Shown here piece by piece: positions 9,386 to 17,819 of a DNA stretch of 64,000 nt. How positions within the stretch are numbered: position 1 is the first letter of the stretch; each line of letters begins with the position of its first letter. Made by a program: the position numbers and the translations under genes. The stretch is taken from assembly GCA_937770485.1 (NCBI GenBank), contig CALJHX010000008.1, positions 32,818 through 96,817 of the forward strand. The letters are read 5' to 3'. The notes under the pieces were generated by a model that was given only the letters and a program-made list of their open reading frames with translations, did no database searches and was not told where the DNA came from. The DNA is from an uncultured Verrucomicrobiae bacterium. GTDB taxonomy: Bacteria > Verrucomicrobiota > Verrucomicrobiia > Limisphaerales > UBA1096.

Positions 9386-11032
9386 TTACATGATCTCCTT
9401 TAGCAGGATGCCCAATAGGTCTACGATTTTTACTCGGCGCTGCTCCATGCTGTCGCGGTCGCGGAGGGTGACGGTGTCCTTGGTTGCGTCGCCATTTTCG
9501 CCGATCGTGTCGAAGTCGATTGTGACACCGAACGGCGTGCCGACTTCGTCCTGGCGGCGGTAGCGGCGGCCAATCGCGCCTGTTTCGTCGTAGAACACCG
9601 TCATGTAAGGCTGTAGCATCGCGCGGACTTCCATGGCCTTGGCCACCAGCTCCGGCTTGTTTTTTAGCAATGGGAAAACGCCCACCTTGACCGGCGCGAT
9701 GCGCGGATGAAAGTGCATCACGACACGGGTCTCGACCTTGCCTTTTTCGTTGGTGATCTCCTCTTCGTCATAGGCGTCGCAGATGAACGCCAGCACAGTT
9801 CGGTCGGCCCCGGCGGCCGGCTCGATGACGTGCGGCACGAAACGTTCCCTGGCTTCCTCGTCATGGTAGGTCAGATCCTTGCCGCTGCCGGGATACTTCG
9901 GCTTGCCATCCTCGCCCTGCTCGACGACGAGTTTGTCGCCGTCGCGGACGAGTTTACCCTCCATGTGCGAGCGTAGATCAAAGTCGCCGCGGTGGGCGAT
10001 GCCCTCGAGTTCGCCGTACTCGCCTTCCTCGCAGAACGGGAAGGCGTACTCGACGTCCGCGGTGCCGACCGAGTAGTGCGCCAGTTCGGCCTGCTCGTGG
10101 TCGCGCAGTATGAGCCGTTCCTTGTTGATGCCAAGATCGACGTACCACTGGAAACGGCGGTCGCGCCAGAATTGATACCACTCTCGTGACTCGCTTGGGT
10201 GGCAGAAAAACTCCATCTCCATCTGCTCAAACTCGCGGGTGCGAAAGGTGAAGTTGCGCGGCGTGATCTCGTTGCGGAAACTCTTGCCCTGTTGTGCGAT
10301 GCCGAACGGCACTTTCATGCGACTGCTGTCCACCACGTTGCGGAAGTTGACGAACATCCCCTGCGCTGTCTCCGGCCGGAGGAACGCCACGCTGTCGTCG
10401 CTGCGCATCGCGCCGATGTGCGTCTCGAACATCAGGTTGAACTCGCGCGGCTCGGTGAGCGTACCGAGCTCCTTCGAATCAGGGGCGAGCACCTGGTCTG
10501 TCTCGCTGATCGCCGTCAAGTCGGTGACGTCGCCGTGCCAAACAAGTTTGTCTGCGTACTTGGCCTTCAGCTTGAAATACTGCAGCGCGCGGCGAGTGAT
10601 CTCCTCCTTGGCATCGCCATCGGTGACACAGGTGACGAACGCCTTTTGGCCGTCGTGCTCCACCCAGGCGCCCTTGATATGGTCGTGGCGGTAGCGGCGT
10701 TTGCTCTCGCGGCAATCAACCATCATGTCGCTGAACAGGTCGTAATGGCCGGACGTCTTCCACACTCGCGGGTGCATGATGATCGACGACTCGATGCCGG
10801 TCATCTGGAACGGCCTCGGTGCGCCCTCCGGTTGCACTCGCTCGTTGTGCGCGGTAACCATGTCGCGCCACCACGCCTCCTTGATGTTGCGCTTGAGCGC
10901 GACACCGAGCGGGCCGTAGTCCCACAACCCGTTGAGTCCGCCGTAAATTTCCGAAGACTGGAAAATAAATCCGCGCCGACGGCAGAGCGACACGATTTTT
11001 TCCATCCGATCGTTTGAATTGGTCTCGGCCAT
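9386..11032 (-). CDS. glyS: Glycine--tRNA ligase (single-chain alpha2 type)
   Basis: Charges tRNA-Gly with glycine in the cytoplasm. The sequence is the class II homodimeric type (glyQS), not the alpha/beta tetramer: a motif 1 region near YGPLGVALKRN, motif 2 around FRNEITPRNFTFRTREFEQME and the C-terminal anticodon-binding domain (APVKVGVFPLLKNK). From the ATG at 11032 (MAETNSNDRME) it is 548 residues, somewhat longer than the roughly 460-500 typical of the family; an internal Met nine residues later is an alternative start. The open frame continues upstream without a start codon of similar quality. It diverges from the FG-GAP gene, whose GTG is 92 bp away. Confidence 0.95.
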   Translation of the reverse strand: MAETNSNDRMEKIVSLCRRRGFIFQSSEIYGGLNGLWDYGPLGVALKRNIKEAWWRDMVTAHNERVQPEGAPRPFQMTGIESSIIMHPRVWKTSGHYDLFSDMMVDCRESKRRYRHDHIKGAWVEHDGQKAFVTCVTDGDAKEEITRRALQYFKLKAKYADKLVWHGDVTDLTAISETDQVLAPDSKELGTLTEPREFNLMFETHIGAMRSDDSVAFLRPETAQGMFVNFRNVVDSSRMKVPFGIAQQGKSFRNEITPRNFTFRTREFEQMEMEFFCHPSESREWYQFWRDRRFQWYVDLGINKERLILRDHEQAELAHYSVGTADVEYAFPFCEEGEYGELEGIAHRGDFDLRSHMEGKLVRDGDKLVVEQGEDGKPKYPGSGKDLTYHDEEARERFVPHVIEPAAGADRTVLAFICDAYDEEEITNEKGKVETRVVMHFHPRIAPVKVGVFPLLKNKPELVAKAMEVRAMLQPYMTVFYDETGAIGRRYRRQDEVGTPFGVTIDFDTIGENGDATKDTVTLRDRDSMEQRRVKIVDLLGILLKEIM

Positions 11033-11123
11033 AAAAAAGGGTCGGCATCTTCGCAGAGAAAAGTCCGGTGTCAAGGGAACGAAAGCCGCTTGGCTGTTTA
11101 TTTCCGTTGAAAAAGGGCTGGAT

Positions 11124-13478
11124 GTGCTGACAATCCCCGGCGTGTTGTTCCGCCCCGGCAGAGTGTTGGCGTTGGTGCTCGCCGTTCTGCTCGTCGGCAC
11201 GGTGGCGGTGCTGTTCACTCCCAGCGAGCCATCTCCCGCCGCCGTTCCCAGGCCAAGCCAAGCGGGTGGCCTTGTCGATGAACAGGTGATGCAGCAGGTC
11301 GCCGTCATCGAGGCCAGGCACCTCCAATGGGACGCCACAGTGTGGGCCGACGAGATGACCGCGCGCCAGTACGGCGAAGTGGCGATTCGAATCTGGGACA
11401 AGCTCCGCGCCGGCGCCGATCCGTTTCAACTGCTCGCCGGCATACCGTTTCGCGAGATGCAGCTTGGTCATGCGCAGCCGGAGGAGGAGTGGGAGTCTGG
11501 CATCCGCCGCGTCCGCCTGGCCAAGGGCGGGCCGACTTGGTCTGCTACACAATTCACTCAGGCGCTTGACCGCTGGAAGGCCGCCGGCTGGCAACTCGAG
11601 CAGAGCGAGTGGCGTCATCGCCGGTTCGATCCTCACGCCGACGGCGGGCCAACGTCGGTATTCTGGGTTTCGCTGCACCTTGTCAAAGACACCTTGTCCA
11701 AGCGCGGCATCTTGCGGGGCGACATCACGGTGCAGTGGCAACCGACCGAACTCACGCCGGAGACCCTGGCCCAACCGGATCACATCGACCTCGCTGGACT
11801 CGAGTGGCTTGAGCGCGCTGGTGCGCCGGCGTTCAACCCGGCCAACAGGCAGGACATCACTCCCAACGACGGGAACATCTTCATTGACCCGCTCATCCTT
11901 TACGACTTCAACGGCGACGGCCGGGTGGAGGTGATCCTGGGCTGCAAAAACCGCATCTACCGCAACCTCGGCGAGGGGCGTTTCAAGGCGGAGACGCTCT
12001 GCCCGAAGTTCAGCGAAACTGTGTTCAACGTCACGCTCGAAGACTTGTCCGGCGACGGCGTGGTGGACGTCGTTGCCTGCGGGCACGATGGCATTTATCT
12101 CATTGAAGGAGAGCAGGGTGGGACGTTCAAAAGTGAGGCCCGTCTCGTTTGGCAGGCACCGGAAAAAGTGCTCGACCCGATGGTGATGACCACCGGCGAC
12201 ATCGACGGTGACGGCGACGCGGACCTGTGGTTGTCGCAGTACAAACTGCCTTACGTGAAAGGCCAAATGCCGACACCGATTTACGATGCTAACGACGGTT
12301 TTCCCGGCTATCTGCTGCTCAACGACAGCACCGGCCGGTTGACCGACAGCACCGTCGACGCCGGGCTTGCGGCCAAGCGCCATCGCCGGTCGTACAGCGC
12401 GTCGTTAGCGGACATCGACGACGACCGCGACTTGGACCTGGTTGTCGTCAGCGACTTCGCCGGTGTGGATATTTATCTCAACGACAGCACAGGCAAATTC
12501 ACCGACACAACCGACCGGCTTGTCGGGAATCGTTACGGCTTCGGTATGGCTCACACCTTCGCTGACTACGATGCTGATGGCCGAATGGATTTTCTGATGA
12601 TCGGGATGAACTCGTGGGCCGTTGAGCGGCTATTGTCGATGAAGCTCGCGCCGCCGACGCACCGGCACTACACCGAGCGGTTGGCCGACCTCACGTTCGG
12701 CAACCGGCTTTACTTCGGCGCCGGGGCGAAGTTCGAGCAGCGGCCGATGGGCGATCGCGTGGCCAACACCGGCTGGTCGTGGGGCGCGACGTCGTTCGAC
12801 GCGGACAACGACGGCGACACCGATCTCTTCATCGCCAACGGCCACAAGAGCCGTGAGTCGGTGAAGGATTACGAACGGCAGTTTTGGTGCCACGACATTT
12901 ACCACGGCACTTCCGAGCCGAACACCGCGATGGAGGTTTACATTAGTGGCATGTCCAGCCGGTTGTATGGTGCCGGCTTCTCTTATGGTGGCTACGAGAA
13001 AAACCGGCTGCTGCTCAACCGCGAAAACAAGTCACTCGATGACGTTGCATTCCTGATGAACGCCTCGCACGAGATCGACTCGCGCAACGTCGCCAGCGGC
13101 GACATCGACGGCGACGGGCGGCTTGACCTCATTTTCACCCACTTCTCCGTCTGGCCGGAACCTGCGACGCAGGGGCTGCTGATGGCGCCCAACCTTTGGC
13201 CGGGCGACAACCGCTGGGTGGGCTTCCTCTTGGCCCGCAGCGTTGGCTGCCCATCGCTCAACGGAACCAAGGTTCGCCTCCGTGCCGGCGGGCGCGACCA
13301 GTGGCGCGTCATCGTCAACGGAGACTCTTACCGCTCACAGCACGCGCCGATCGCCCACTTCGGCCTTGGCCAAGCGGCGGTGGAGTTTGTCGAAATCCAA
13401 TGGCCAAACGGCCAAACCACGCGGATCGCCGCGCCGCCGCACGGGCGTTATCACGCCGTCACGGCTCCGGCCGAATGA
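11124..13478 (+). CDS. FG-GAP/VCBS repeat protein with C-terminal ASPIC/UnbV domain
   Basis: A 784-residue envelope protein of the CRTAC1 type. An N-terminal hydrophobic segment (VLALVLAVLLVGTVAVLF) should anchor or export it. A roughly 180-residue N-terminal region follows, then seven FG-GAP-like calcium-binding motifs (for example DFNGDGRVEV, DIDGDGDADL, DADGRMDF, DNDGDTDLF, DIDGDGRLDL) forming a beta-propeller, and a C-terminal ASPIC/UnbV domain (GQTTRI ending). Families of this type are common secreted proteins in PVC bacteria; ligand and role are unknown. The GTG at 11124 is preceded by AAGGG at 11113-11117; an earlier TTG would overlap glyS. The 3' end overlaps hemW by 20 bp in convergent orientation. 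Confidence 0.87.
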   Translation: MLTIPGVLFRPGRVLALVLAVLLVGTVAVLFTPSEPSPAAVPRPSQAGGLVDEQVMQQVAVIEARHLQWDATVWADEMTARQYGEVAIRIWDKLRAGADPFQLLAGIPFREMQLGHAQPEEEWESGIRRVRLAKGGPTWSATQFTQALDRWKAAGWQLEQSEWRHRRFDPHADGGPTSVFWVSLHLVKDTLSKRGILRGDITVQWQPTELTPETLAQPDHIDLAGLEWLERAGAPAFNPANRQDITPNDGNIFIDPLILYDFNGDGRVEVILGCKNRIYRNLGEGRFKAETLCPKFSETVFNVTLEDLSGDGVVDVVACGHDGIYLIEGEQGGTFKSEARLVWQAPEKVLDPMVMTTGDIDGDGDADLWLSQYKLPYVKGQMPTPIYDANDGFPGYLLLNDSTGRLTDSTVDAGLAAKRHRRSYSASLADIDDDRDLDLVVVSDFAGVDIYLNDSTGKFTDTTDRLVGNRYGFGMAHTFADYDADGRMDFLMIGMNSWAVERLLSMKLAPPTHRHYTERLADLTFGNRLYFGAGAKFEQRPMGDRVANTGWSWGATSFDADNDGDTDLFIANGHKSRESVKDYERQFWCHDIYHGTSEPNTAMEVYISGMSSRLYGAGFSYGGYEKNRLLLNRENKSLDDVAFLMNASHEIDSRNVASGDIDGDGRLDLIFTHFSVWPEPATQGLLMAPNLWPGDNRWVGFLLARSVGCPSLNGTKVRLRAGGRDQWRVIVNGDSYRSQHAPIAHFGLGQAAVEFVEIQWPNGQTTRIAAPPHGRYHAVTAPAE

Positions 13479-14631
13479 ACCACTCGGCCACTGTGTCGGC
13501 GAAGCGCATTCCCAGCCGCGTGAGGTGGAATCGTTCGTCGCTGCGGACGCCCCAGTTGGACTCGACCACCCGCTGCATGTCGCCGGCCCACTCGGCGCGC
13601 AGGTCGTGGCCGGTGGTTTGCTCGAACAACTCGAACGGCCAACCGGCATTCATCCGCAGGCCGAACGCCGCCGTTTCGCCGGCGCTGGCCAGGGGTGAAA
13701 GTTGCTCGACCGACTCATGCGCCCGTTGGCCAAGCGCAAGCTGTTCGCAGTAGCGCTCGGTGTTGGCGATGTTGCGGATACGGCGGCCATCGACGTAACC
13801 GGACGCGCTTGGCCCAAGCGCCTGGCACGCGCCGCCTCGCCAGTAGTTGACGTTGTGACGGGAGGCGCGCGATGGCAGCTCGGCGTTTGGCTCGCCGTCG
13901 TGCCGCGCGAAGTTGGCCACCTCGTACTGCGCGAAGCCGGCAGCGGCGGCGGTGTCGATCAGCTCGTCGTACATCGCGCAGGCCAGTGCTTCATCGACGT
14001 CGAACTCGCCGGCTTGCAACTGCTCGTAGAGCGGCGTGTCCTCCTCGTAGATCACTTCGTAGCAGGAGAGGTGTTCGCAGCCCATCGCAATCGTCTCGGC
14101 CATGGTGGCTTTCCAAATGTCCATTGTCTGGCCGGGGATGGCGAACATGAGGTCGAGGTTGATGTTGTCGAGACCGGCGGCGCGCAGGCGGTCGAACGAC
14201 TTGAACACCATCTCGCGCGAGTGAATGCGACCAAGCCGGTCGAGCAGCCCCTCGTCGAGCGACTGCACGCCCATCGAGATGCGGTTCACGCCGTGCTCGC
14301 GAAGGAGCTTGGCCTTTTCCGTCGAGACGGTGGCGGGGTTGCATTCGACGGTCCACTCGTCGGCTCCGAGCAGGTCGAGCCGCTCCATCGCGACTAGGAC
14401 GCGCCGCCATTGAGCCGTGCTGAGCAGCGACGGTGTGCCGCCGCCAAAGAAAATCGTCCGGGGCTTGAGCGATGAGGCGACCAGTTCCATCTCGCGGATC
14501 AGCGCATCGACGAAGCGGTTCATCTGCTCGCCGCTGGAGAGCTCGGAGAAAAATGCGCAGTACTCACACTTGGCCGCACAAAACGGCACGTGCACGTACA
14601 GGCTTGGGACGGGGGAAGAAAACGCGCTCAT
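13459..14631 (-). CDS. hemW: Radical SAM heme chaperone HemW
   Basis: Radical-SAM family protein of 390 residues related to coproporphyrinogen III oxidase HemN, but with the hallmarks of HemW, which binds heme and is thought to deliver it to respiratory enzymes. The 4Fe-4S cysteines are Cys18, Cys22 and Cys25 (CAAKCEYC); FFGGGTPSLL binds SAM, and the HNVNYWRGG segment followed by a glycine-rich GPSASGY loop is typical of HemW. The absence of the HemN cysteine following the cluster argues against a true oxidase. A small membrane protein gene ends 15 bp upstream, so both may share a transcript. Confidence 0.92.
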   Translation of the reverse strand: MSAFSSPVPSLYVHVPFCAAKCEYCAFFSELSSGEQMNRFVDALIREMELVASSLKPRTIFFGGGTPSLLSTAQWRRVLVAMERLDLLGADEWTVECNPATVSTEKAKLLREHGVNRISMGVQSLDEGLLDRLGRIHSREMVFKSFDRLRAAGLDNINLDLMFAIPGQTMDIWKATMAETIAMGCEHLSCYEVIYEEDTPLYEQLQAGEFDVDEALACAMYDELIDTAAAAGFAQYEVANFARHDGEPNAELPSRASRHNVNYWRGGACQALGPSASGYVDGRRIRNIANTERYCEQLALGQRAHESVEQLSPLASAGETAAFGLRMNAGWPFELFEQTTGHDLRAEWAGDMQRVVESNWGVRSDERFHLTRLGMRFADTVAEWFIRPEP

Positions 14632-14646
14632 GAAAAGCGCGGTCGA

Positions 14647-14850
14647 TCAGGAAGCGTTGCGCTTCCTGGAGTAGTCAATGGCCGAGACTACAGCGGCACC
14701 AATGGCGAAGATGACAGAGGCCGTCCCGACGCCGACGCCGACGCCGATGCTCATCTCCTTGTACATATCCACCAGTACGATGCTATCCGTCATCGTGGAG
14801 GCGCCAAACACGCCCACAGCCATAACACCTATGAGAACACCCCAAAACAT
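14647..14850 (-). CDS. Small two-helix membrane protein, unrecognised
   Basis: A 67-residue product with two hydrophobic stretches (residues about 2-18 and 36-57) and a basic C-terminus (DYSRKRNAS), so it is probably a small inner-membrane protein. The second helix starts with GVGVGVG, encoded by about four copies of a 6-bp tandem repeat at 14725-14748, a place prone to slippage. No family was recognised. The ATG at 14850 lies next to a short GC-rich inverted repeat (CCGGC/GCCGG, about 14859-14872) and has only a weak ribosome-binding site. It lies immediately upstream of hemW on the same strand. It could be spurious, but its length, hydrophobicity pattern and position favour a real gene. Confidence 0.5.
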   Translation of the reverse strand: MFWGVLIGVMAVGVFGASTMTDSIVLVDMYKEMSIGVGVGVGTASVIFAIGAAVVSAIDYSRKRNAS

Positions 14851-15004
14851 AATTTACCCGGCAACAGCCGGAGGGGCAACCTAACCTCTCTTGGTGTGCT
14901 AGGCCAAGTGGTTTTTAGTTTAATTTTCTGTTTATTTGTTTTTGTCCCATAATTTGTTATTATATCTAAGCGTTAACGCACACTTTTGTTATCACACTCT
15001 TTTT

Positions 15005-16144
15005 ATGGATTTACCACATTTCCCCCCGTTCTGTCTCGCTCGCCTGCTGCGAAACACGTTCCGCCCGAGGCAGGGCGAGCGTGTTTGCATTCTCATCGAC
15101 TTACCCGACCCCGACTTGGCCAAGGGCTGGGCGTTCCTCGACAACGAGGGATTTTCCATCCAGCGTCACGCGCACGACTCGTTTTACAATGTGCTGCACG
15201 GAGGCGTGATGGCCGAGCTTGGCCTGACTGGCGGCGAGTTTTTTGCCTACGAGGAAACCGGCGGCAGTAATCTCGACCTGCCGGACCGTGCAGTCGCGCC
15301 GGACGGAACCGAGCGGAGTCTCGAGCGGGACGTTTATCCAAACTACGACATCATCCTCTGCATCTCGACCCACTCCGCCACTGCGCCGCTGACTGCGTTA
15401 GCCAAGCGGCACGGTTTTCGCGGGGCGACGCTGCACGGTGTGAATGACATCATTCTCCGCAGCGGCCTCGCCGTGGACTACAACGAGGTCAGTCTCGTCA
15501 CCGAGAGGCTTCGCCTTGCGCTGACTCGCGCTGACTGGTTCGAAATTGATTTCAAGCTTGGCGACGACACGCACACCCTCCGGCTTGAGTGTAGTCAGGG
15601 GGAGGCGCAGAAAAGTCATGGCATCTGTCTTGCCGACGAGCCGGACGTCGCCAACCTCCCCGCAGGTGAGGTGTACTTCGTGCCTACCGGCGGCAACGGC
15701 GCGTTCCCGATGCAGTACGCCGACGGCACGCTTGGCCTGCAGCAGGTCACCGGCGGCAGCATCACCCGGGTCACGCTGATCCGCGGCGACCAAGCGGTCA
15801 TTGACGCGCACAACGCCAAGCTGGCCGACGACCCGGTCACCGGCGAACTCGGTGAGTTGGGCTTCGGCACGCAGGTGCTGCCGGTGTCCGGTCGCGACAT
15901 TCAGGACGAGAAAATCCTCGGCACGATGCACGTCGCCACCGGCCGCAGCGACCACCTCGGCGGCGACTTGACGCCGGATAAGTTTGCCAAGGCCCAAAAC
16001 GCCACGCACGACGACATCCTTTTTTCACCGAGCAAAACCCCTGACATCACAGTCTCCGAAGTCCGCATGCAGCGCGACGGCGGGTCGATCGTCGTGTTAG
16101 AGAATTACAAACCGGCCGAGCACCTCTTACGGGCGATCGGTTGA
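15005..16144 (+). CDS. M29-like aminopeptidase-related protein
   Basis: The 379-residue product resembles the thermophilic-type (M29) aminopeptidases in its C-terminal half: a GELGFGTQ segment followed by DEKILGTMHVATGRSDHLGGD, which parallels the metal-binding LGxGTN and HIAFG regions. The N-terminal half is unlike the classic enzymes. Several canonical M29 ligands (the late HxD motif) are not obvious, so activity is uncertain. No signal peptide or membrane helix is seen, so it should be cytoplasmic. The ATG at 15005 starts a compact N-terminus; an upstream in-frame start at 14936 would add a hydrophobic, AT-rich leader and is less likely. It is the first of four same-strand genes. Confidence 0.62.
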   Translation: MDLPHFPPFCLARLLRNTFRPRQGERVCILIDLPDPDLAKGWAFLDNEGFSIQRHAHDSFYNVLHGGVMAELGLTGGEFFAYEETGGSNLDLPDRAVAPDGTERSLERDVYPNYDIILCISTHSATAPLTALAKRHGFRGATLHGVNDIILRSGLAVDYNEVSLVTERLRLALTRADWFEIDFKLGDDTHTLRLECSQGEAQKSHGICLADEPDVANLPAGEVYFVPTGGNGAFPMQYADGTLGLQQVTGGSITRVTLIRGDQAVIDAHNAKLADDPVTGELGELGFGTQVLPVSGRDIQDEKILGTMHVATGRSDHLGGDLTPDKFAKAQNATHDDILFSPSKTPDITVSEVRMQRDGGSIVVLENYKPAEHLLRAIG

Positions 16145-16192
16145 GATGAGTTTACTTTCCCCGAAAGCCGCGTAACCTCAGCCCCACACGTC

Positions 16193-16981
16193 ATGCGCCT
16201 ACTCACTTGCATCCTCACACTTGCCGGCTTCGCCGCCGGGGAGCTCTCCGCCGCGGACAAAAAACCGCTGCGTGCCCTGCTGATCACCGGCGGTTGCTGC
16301 CATGATTACGCCACGCAAAAGGATCTGCTCAAGCAGGGGCTTGAGGTGCGGATAAATGTCGTTGTCGATCACGTGCACTCGCCGGACAAAAGCACCAACC
16401 CGCCGTTAGCCATCTACGGCAACGCCGACTATGCCAAGGGATATGATGTCGTCATTCACGACGAATGCGCCGCCGCGCAGACCGATCCCAAGATCATTGC
16501 CGGCGTACTGGCACCGCACCGCAACGGCATCCCCGCAGTAAACCTCCATTGCGCGATGCACTCGTACCGCTTTGGTGACTTTCGCAAGCCGGTGAAGCCC
16601 GGAGCCGCCAACGCGAAGTGGTACGAATTCATTGGTCTGCAGTCCACCGGCCACGGCCCGAAAAAGCCGATCGCGATCGCGTTTGAGCACAACGTGCCGT
16701 TCATTACCAAGGGAATCAAAGACTGGACGACCGGAAACGAGGAACTCTACAACAACGTACAGGTGCTCCCCACCTCCAAGGTCGTTGCGCGCGGCACACA
16801 GGGCAAAAGCAAGGCTGTCGTTGCGTGGACAAATGACTACAGAGGCACCCGTGTGTTCAGCACTTCCATCGGCCACAACAACTTTACCGTCGCCGACTCT
16901 CGCTACCTCGACTTCGTCGCGCGCGGACTTCTTTGGGCCGTCAAGCGTGAGGATGCGCCGATCAAAAAGGCGGACAAATAA
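16193..16981 (+). CDS. ThuA-like domain protein, secreted
   Basis: A 262-residue protein with a signal peptide (MRLLTCILTLAGFAAGELSAA) and a class I glutamine-amidotransferase-like ThuA fold: LRALLITGGCCHDY at the start, YDVVIHDECA, the VNLHCAMHSY segment and the closing VFSTSIGHNN motif. ThuA-like proteins are abundant in PVC bacteria, often near sugar-related oxidoreductases, but their reaction is not established, and the catalytic triad of amidotransferases is not conserved. It ends 4 nt before the methyltransferase start, so the two are likely co-transcribed, although no functional link is evident. Confidence 0.87.
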   Translation: MRLLTCILTLAGFAAGELSAADKKPLRALLITGGCCHDYATQKDLLKQGLEVRINVVVDHVHSPDKSTNPPLAIYGNADYAKGYDVVIHDECAAAQTDPKIIAGVLAPHRNGIPAVNLHCAMHSYRFGDFRKPVKPGAANAKWYEFIGLQSTGHGPKKPIAIAFEHNVPFITKGIKDWTTGNEELYNNVQVLPTSKVVARGTQGKSKAVVAWTNDYRGTRVFSTSIGHNNFTVADSRYLDFVARGLLWAVKREDAPIKKADK

Positions 16982-16985
16982 CGCG

Positions 16986-17747
16986 ATGGCTGAGGGTTTT
17001 TACGAGACCGCAAAGGCGCTTTCCGAGTACCTGCTCTTTCACTATGGCAGACCGGAGGAGGTGTTGCCATGGGACTTCGGGCCAAGCGATGCGCTCGATT
17101 ACCCCGCCCGCTGCGTCAGCGAATGCGTTGCCGCCGATCGGTTGCCACCCAACGCCCGCGCACTCGACCTCGGCTGCGCCGTCGGCCGCTCGACGTTTGA
17201 ACTCGCCCGGCACTGCACCGAGGCCATCGGCATCGACTTGTCCGAAGGCTTCATCGCCGCCGCCGGGCGGCTCCAGCACGACGGTCAAGTTCCCTATTCA
17301 TTTGTTGTCGAGGGCGAGATTGGCCAAGCGACCGTCGCTGAGGTGCCGGGAGGCATCGACCGAGCTCGCGTGAGTTTCGAGCAGGGTGACGCGACGTTCC
17401 TGCGCGATGGACTTGGCCAGTTTGACGTGGTGCTGATAGCCAATCTCATCGACCGCCTGCCATGCCCGACCAAGTGCCTCAAGCAACTCCCCGACTTTGT
17501 CGCTGCAGGTGGCCAGTTGATTATCGCTTCACCCTGCACTTGGCTCGAGGATTACACGCCAAAGACCGAGTGGCTCGGCGGCTACGATCGCGATAGCCAA
17601 AGGCAACAAACCCTCGACACTCTTCGCGATCTCCTCTCACCCGCCTTCACGCTGGACGGCGAGTGGAACCTCCCGTTCCTCATCCGCGAGCACGCCCGCA
17701 AATACCAATGGAGCATCGCCCAAGCCACCCGTTGGCTTCGCCGATAA
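16986..17747 (+). CDS. OvoA C-terminal-type methyltransferase (putative 4-mercaptohistidine N1-methyltransferase), stand-alone
   Basis: A 253-residue SAM-dependent methyltransferase. The opening FYETAKALSEYLLFHYG, then FGPSDALDYPARCV and the SAM-binding LDLGCAVGRS, resemble the C-terminal half of OvoA, which methylates 5-thiohistidine to ovothiol A. In canonical OvoA this domain is fused to a DinB/FGE-type sulfoxide synthase; here the gene starts cleanly at an ATG after the ThuA-like gene, with no synthase in the window. Ovothiol synthesis would therefore need a separate synthase elsewhere, or the enzyme methylates another imidazole thiol. The assignment rests on recalled family motifs. Confidence 0.75.
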   Translation: MAEGFYETAKALSEYLLFHYGRPEEVLPWDFGPSDALDYPARCVSECVAADRLPPNARALDLGCAVGRSTFELARHCTEAIGIDLSEGFIAAAGRLQHDGQVPYSFVVEGEIGQATVAEVPGGIDRARVSFEQGDATFLRDGLGQFDVVLIANLIDRLPCPTKCLKQLPDFVAAGGQLIIASPCTWLEDYTPKTEWLGGYDRDSQRQQTLDTLRDLLSPAFTLDGEWNLPFLIREHARKYQWSIAQATRWLRR

Positions 17748-17819
17748 ACCTGCTCCAAATGAGACCTTGCTCCGGTGGGGTGATTAGGCAACGCTGCTGA
17801 GCCGATAATTCAGTTCACC

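Noticed and set aside
10716..12383. A 555-residue open frame on the minus strand across glyS and the FG-GAP gene
   Set aside because: It lies antisense to or out of frame with two well-supported genes, starts nowhere plausible and gives Arg/Val-rich sequence typical of GC-rich shadow frames.
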